From: Bacteroidales bacterium
GTDB taxonomy: Bacteria > Bacteroidota > Bacteroidia > Bacteroidales > Tenuifilaceae
Assembly: GCA_028708425.1 (NCBI GenBank)
Contig: JAQVYY010000001.1
Coordinates: 75,840 to 139,839, forward strand
Length of the DNA: 64,000 nucleotides
Direction of reading: 5' to 3'
Shown here one piece after another: positions 63,101-64,000 of the stretch (position 1 is its first letter; the number at the start of each line of letters is the position of its first letter). The translations under genes were made by a program, and so were the position numbers. Below the pieces are notes generated by a model that saw only the letters and a list, made by a program, of their open reading frames with translations, was not told the origin of the DNA and made no database searches.

Positions 63101-64000
63101 ATGGTAAAATGGGTAAGGGCGGAAAGGTTATCCCTGTTGGATTTTAGCCAGTGCCAGTCGGTGGAATTAAAAACATCTCCGCCTGTAACTTCCAAGGTAA
63201 TAATTGAAGATAAAATAGTGCCACCAAGGGTGTTTTCGAGCGAACTGCCGCTTAGGTAATTGATACCGTTAACGGTAACATTTAAGGTCTTTACCTCAAA
63301 TTGGGCGGTAACGGTTACATCGTACTCGGGCATAGTAAACGCACCGTCGGTAATTACTACTACTGTTTCAGCATCGTTGGTTTTGTGGGCTTCTAAAGAT
63401 CCAACTGTTAACTTATATTCAGCATTGGGTGTAACCGTTAGGTTTATTTCTGTACCGCTTGGGGCTGCTGCAAAACTTGGAACGATATTGCCATTTTGAG
63501 AATTATCGGTAACCAGATACACTGTTTGCGCAAAATCCCAGTCGTACCATAAATTATCGGTCATATCACCATCATCAACATCTTTATACGCAATTCGAGC
63601 ATTGGTCAACGCATCGCCTGTGAGCCTATTGCCTTCTGCATCTGCCAAAACAAGGTAGCGCGGTGCGGGGCACTCGTAAAACGCATCAGAACCAACACTT
63701 GGCGGTGTAGTGCCAAGAGATAGTGTGCTTAGTGAAGTGCAATTCCAGAATGCATCTACCCCTATGCTTTCTACTTCGGGAAAGTTGGCAGAAGGTAGTT
63801 TATAACACTCATAAAACGCTCTATCTCCTATACTCGTTACCTGTGGAAAGTTGACAGTAGTTAATGAAGAGCACTTGTAGAACGCTCTAACACCTATACT
63901 CGTTACCTGAGGAAAATAGCCGGTAGCTAATGAAGAGCAGTCCCTGAATGCTTCTTTATCTATGCTTATTGCCTGAGGAAAGTTAGCGTTAACTAACGAA
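60142..64000 (-). CDS. BspA-like LRR / InlB-repeat T9SS-secreted protein, N-terminus outside window
   Basis: The frame is open to the right edge of the window; the first visible Met is internal, so the true start lies beyond 64000. About 1286 residues are visible. Upstream are BspA-type LRR_5 repeats (SIGVRAFYKCSSL, ANFPEVESIGVDAF). These and bacterial-repeat-like domains (LADAEGN, TDNLWY, FTMPEYDVTVTAQFE) occur twice in a 900-bp period. Five 71-residue InlB B-repeat-like units (YTLTYTAGANGSLTGE) follow, then two related repeats, a carboxypeptidase-regulatory-like domain (DADETPIAGATITIN) and a type A sorting domain (VYPNPFSNRLVVS, GIYLVTLYS, KVVKE). It should be exported by the T9SS and act as a surface adhesin or protein-binding factor. 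Confidence 0.88.
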   Translation of the reverse strand, partial: SLVNANFPQAISIDKEAFRDCSSLATGYFPQVTSIGVRAFYKCSSLTTVNFPQVTSIGDRAFYECYKLPSANFPEVESIGVDAFWNCTSLSTLSLGTTPPSVGSDAFYECPAPRYLVLADAEGNRLTGDALTNARIAYKDVDDGDMTDNLWYDWDFAQTVYLVTDNSQNGNIVPSFAAAPSGTEINLTVTPNAEYKLTVGSLEAHKTNDAETVVVITDGAFTMPEYDVTVTAQFEVKTLNVTVNGINYLSGSSLENTLGGTILSSIITLEVTGGDVFNSTDWHWLKSNRDNLSALTHFTITDGVGSVANIPDAPDYVPYFSASLKEVSVAKVERIGISAFDACTNLTTANFPQATTIVKYAFYDCSSLYTANFPEVASIGVEAFYNCTSLTTLTLGSTPPSIGNNVFYQCPAPRYLILADAEGNMLTGDALTNAQIAYKDVDDGDMTDNLWYGWDFAQTMYLVSPISQNGSIVPSYAAAPSNTEVTLTVTPNVGYMLIDGTLEAHKTNDATTPVTITDGKFTMPAYDVTVTAQFEGLPQTLTVATVDNGSITASPSTDIVTDTEITLTVTPSVGYQLKDGSLNAYKTDNQSVSISIIDNKFFMPAYGATVTAEFEVIKYNLTYTAGANGSLTGETVQTVNYGTDGTTVTAVPNNGYHFVKWSDDVTSNPRTDVNVTADVTVEAEFAINTYTLTYTAGANGTLTGETVQTVNHGTDGTAVTAVANTGYDFVQWSDGSTANPRTDVNVTGDVTVEAEFAINTYTLTYTAGANGSLTGETTQTVNYGTDGTTITAVADINYHFVKWSDGVTTNPRTEANVVADVTVEAEFAINTYTLTYTAGANGSLTGESVQTVNYGTDGTAVTAVPNDGYHFVKWSDDVTANPRTDANVVADVTVEAEFAINTYTLTYTAGANGSLTGESVQTVNHGSDANPVTAVPNAGYHFVKWSDDVTANPRTDANVVADVTVEAEFAINTYTIAATAGENGTISPAGEQTVEHGSSLQFTFTPDANFHVASVLVDGVSVGLSATYTFSNIHDNHTISVTFAETEPITFAITATAGANGTISPSGEVQIGEGEDITFAIAADHGFNINDVSVDGVSVGSVQTYTFENVTADHTIEATFTIKSYTLTFELIDADETPIAGATITINELDLTSDSDGKAEISLTNGNYPYSISLDGYEVVSDEVIISDEDQTVKVNMVKLGLDDNSLSRVNVYPNPFSNRLVVSNAGDVSRIVVNNLMGQPIQVLTNKNANPEWIINTSSLKLGIYLVTLYSADGKRVVRKVVKE
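61081..62146 (-). repeat. Five tandem 213-bp repeats in the BspA-like gene
   Basis: Units begin at 61081, 61294, 61507, 61720 and 61933, an exact 213-bp (71-codon) period. They are nearly identical at DNA level, with differences mostly in the middle of each unit. Confidence 0.92.
62640..64000 (-). repeat. 900-bp duplication in the BspA-like gene, truncated by the window
   Basis: Bases 62641-62760 and 63541-63660 align at an exact offset of 900 bp (300 codons) with few differences. The unit combines LRR_5 repeats with one bacterial-repeat domain. The second copy runs off the window. Confidence 0.85.

Noticed and set aside
1..64000. tRNA, rRNA, CRISPR, prophage or insertion sequence
   Set aside because: No tRNA-like cloverleaf, rRNA, CRISPR spacing, integrase or transposase was seen by eye in the intergenic regions; a tRNAscan or CRISPR search would settle it.

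Overview
The window looks like a piece of a Bacteroidota chromosome, probably from the Bacteroidales/Marinilabiliales side. The evidence is the gene content: a PorZ-type component of the type IX secretion system (T9SS), three proteins with C-terminal T9SS sorting domains, a FISUMP-domain surface protein, SprB-type repeats, a BspA-like leucine-rich-repeat protein, a two-gene LysO-type transporter, a GH3-family protein, and the neighbourhood ftsX / DUF3098 / uppP / truB / queA. Several intergenic regions carry the Bacteroidota-type promoter motif TAnnTTTG. No tRNA, rRNA, CRISPR array, transposase or prophage was seen.

Layout. 1-1152: end of a repeat-rich FISUMP surface protein and its terminator. 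1104-1748: a gene-free repeat island. 1749-13129 (minus strand): a dikinase-like protein without a PEP-binding barrel, a CapA-like phosphatase, an aminotransferase, recO, porZ, rdgB and a universal stress protein (USP). 13273-18296 (plus): a signalling group made of an adenylate cyclase fused to an HD domain, a second USP, and a Cache-HAMP-GAF-PAS sensor without an output domain. 18316-29499 (plus): housekeeping genes (dGTPase, GH3, deoxynucleoside kinase, YfhO, ftsX, uppP, truB, queA). 29564-38977 (minus): a membrane protein, purD and a 2334-residue SprB-like T9SS cargo protein. 39104-48622: a surface-glycan island with two sulfotransferases, two related DGD-containing proteins, two GT4 glycosyltransferases, a polysaccharide deacetylase and a DUF2723 membrane protein. 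48827-53571 (minus): polA and a beta-CASP nuclease, separated by a second repeat island. 54346-58073 (plus): nucleotidyltransferase, split LysO, PAP2 phosphatase and S37 peptidase. 58280-59860: nadB. 60142-64000 (minus): a BspA-like T9SS cargo protein that runs off the window.

How the genes may work together. Secreted cargo (the giant adhesin and the BspA-like protein), a secretion component (PorZ) and a glycan-sulfation/glycosylation island lie in the same window. This suggests cell-surface decoration is a main theme, although no biosynthetic product can be named from sequence alone. The cyclase, two USPs and the orphan sensor form a plausible cAMP or stress-signalling group.

The most unusual structure outside genes is a modular dispersed repeat. 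Two modules, each bounded by TAACCC...GGGTTA-like ends, occur alone (7213-7263; 53926-54024) and joined (26319-26465; 53600-53747), with hairpins that show paired base changes between copies. One joined copy supplies the stop codon of ftsX. A second theme is heptamer arrays of unrelated sequence, confined to the gene-free islands.
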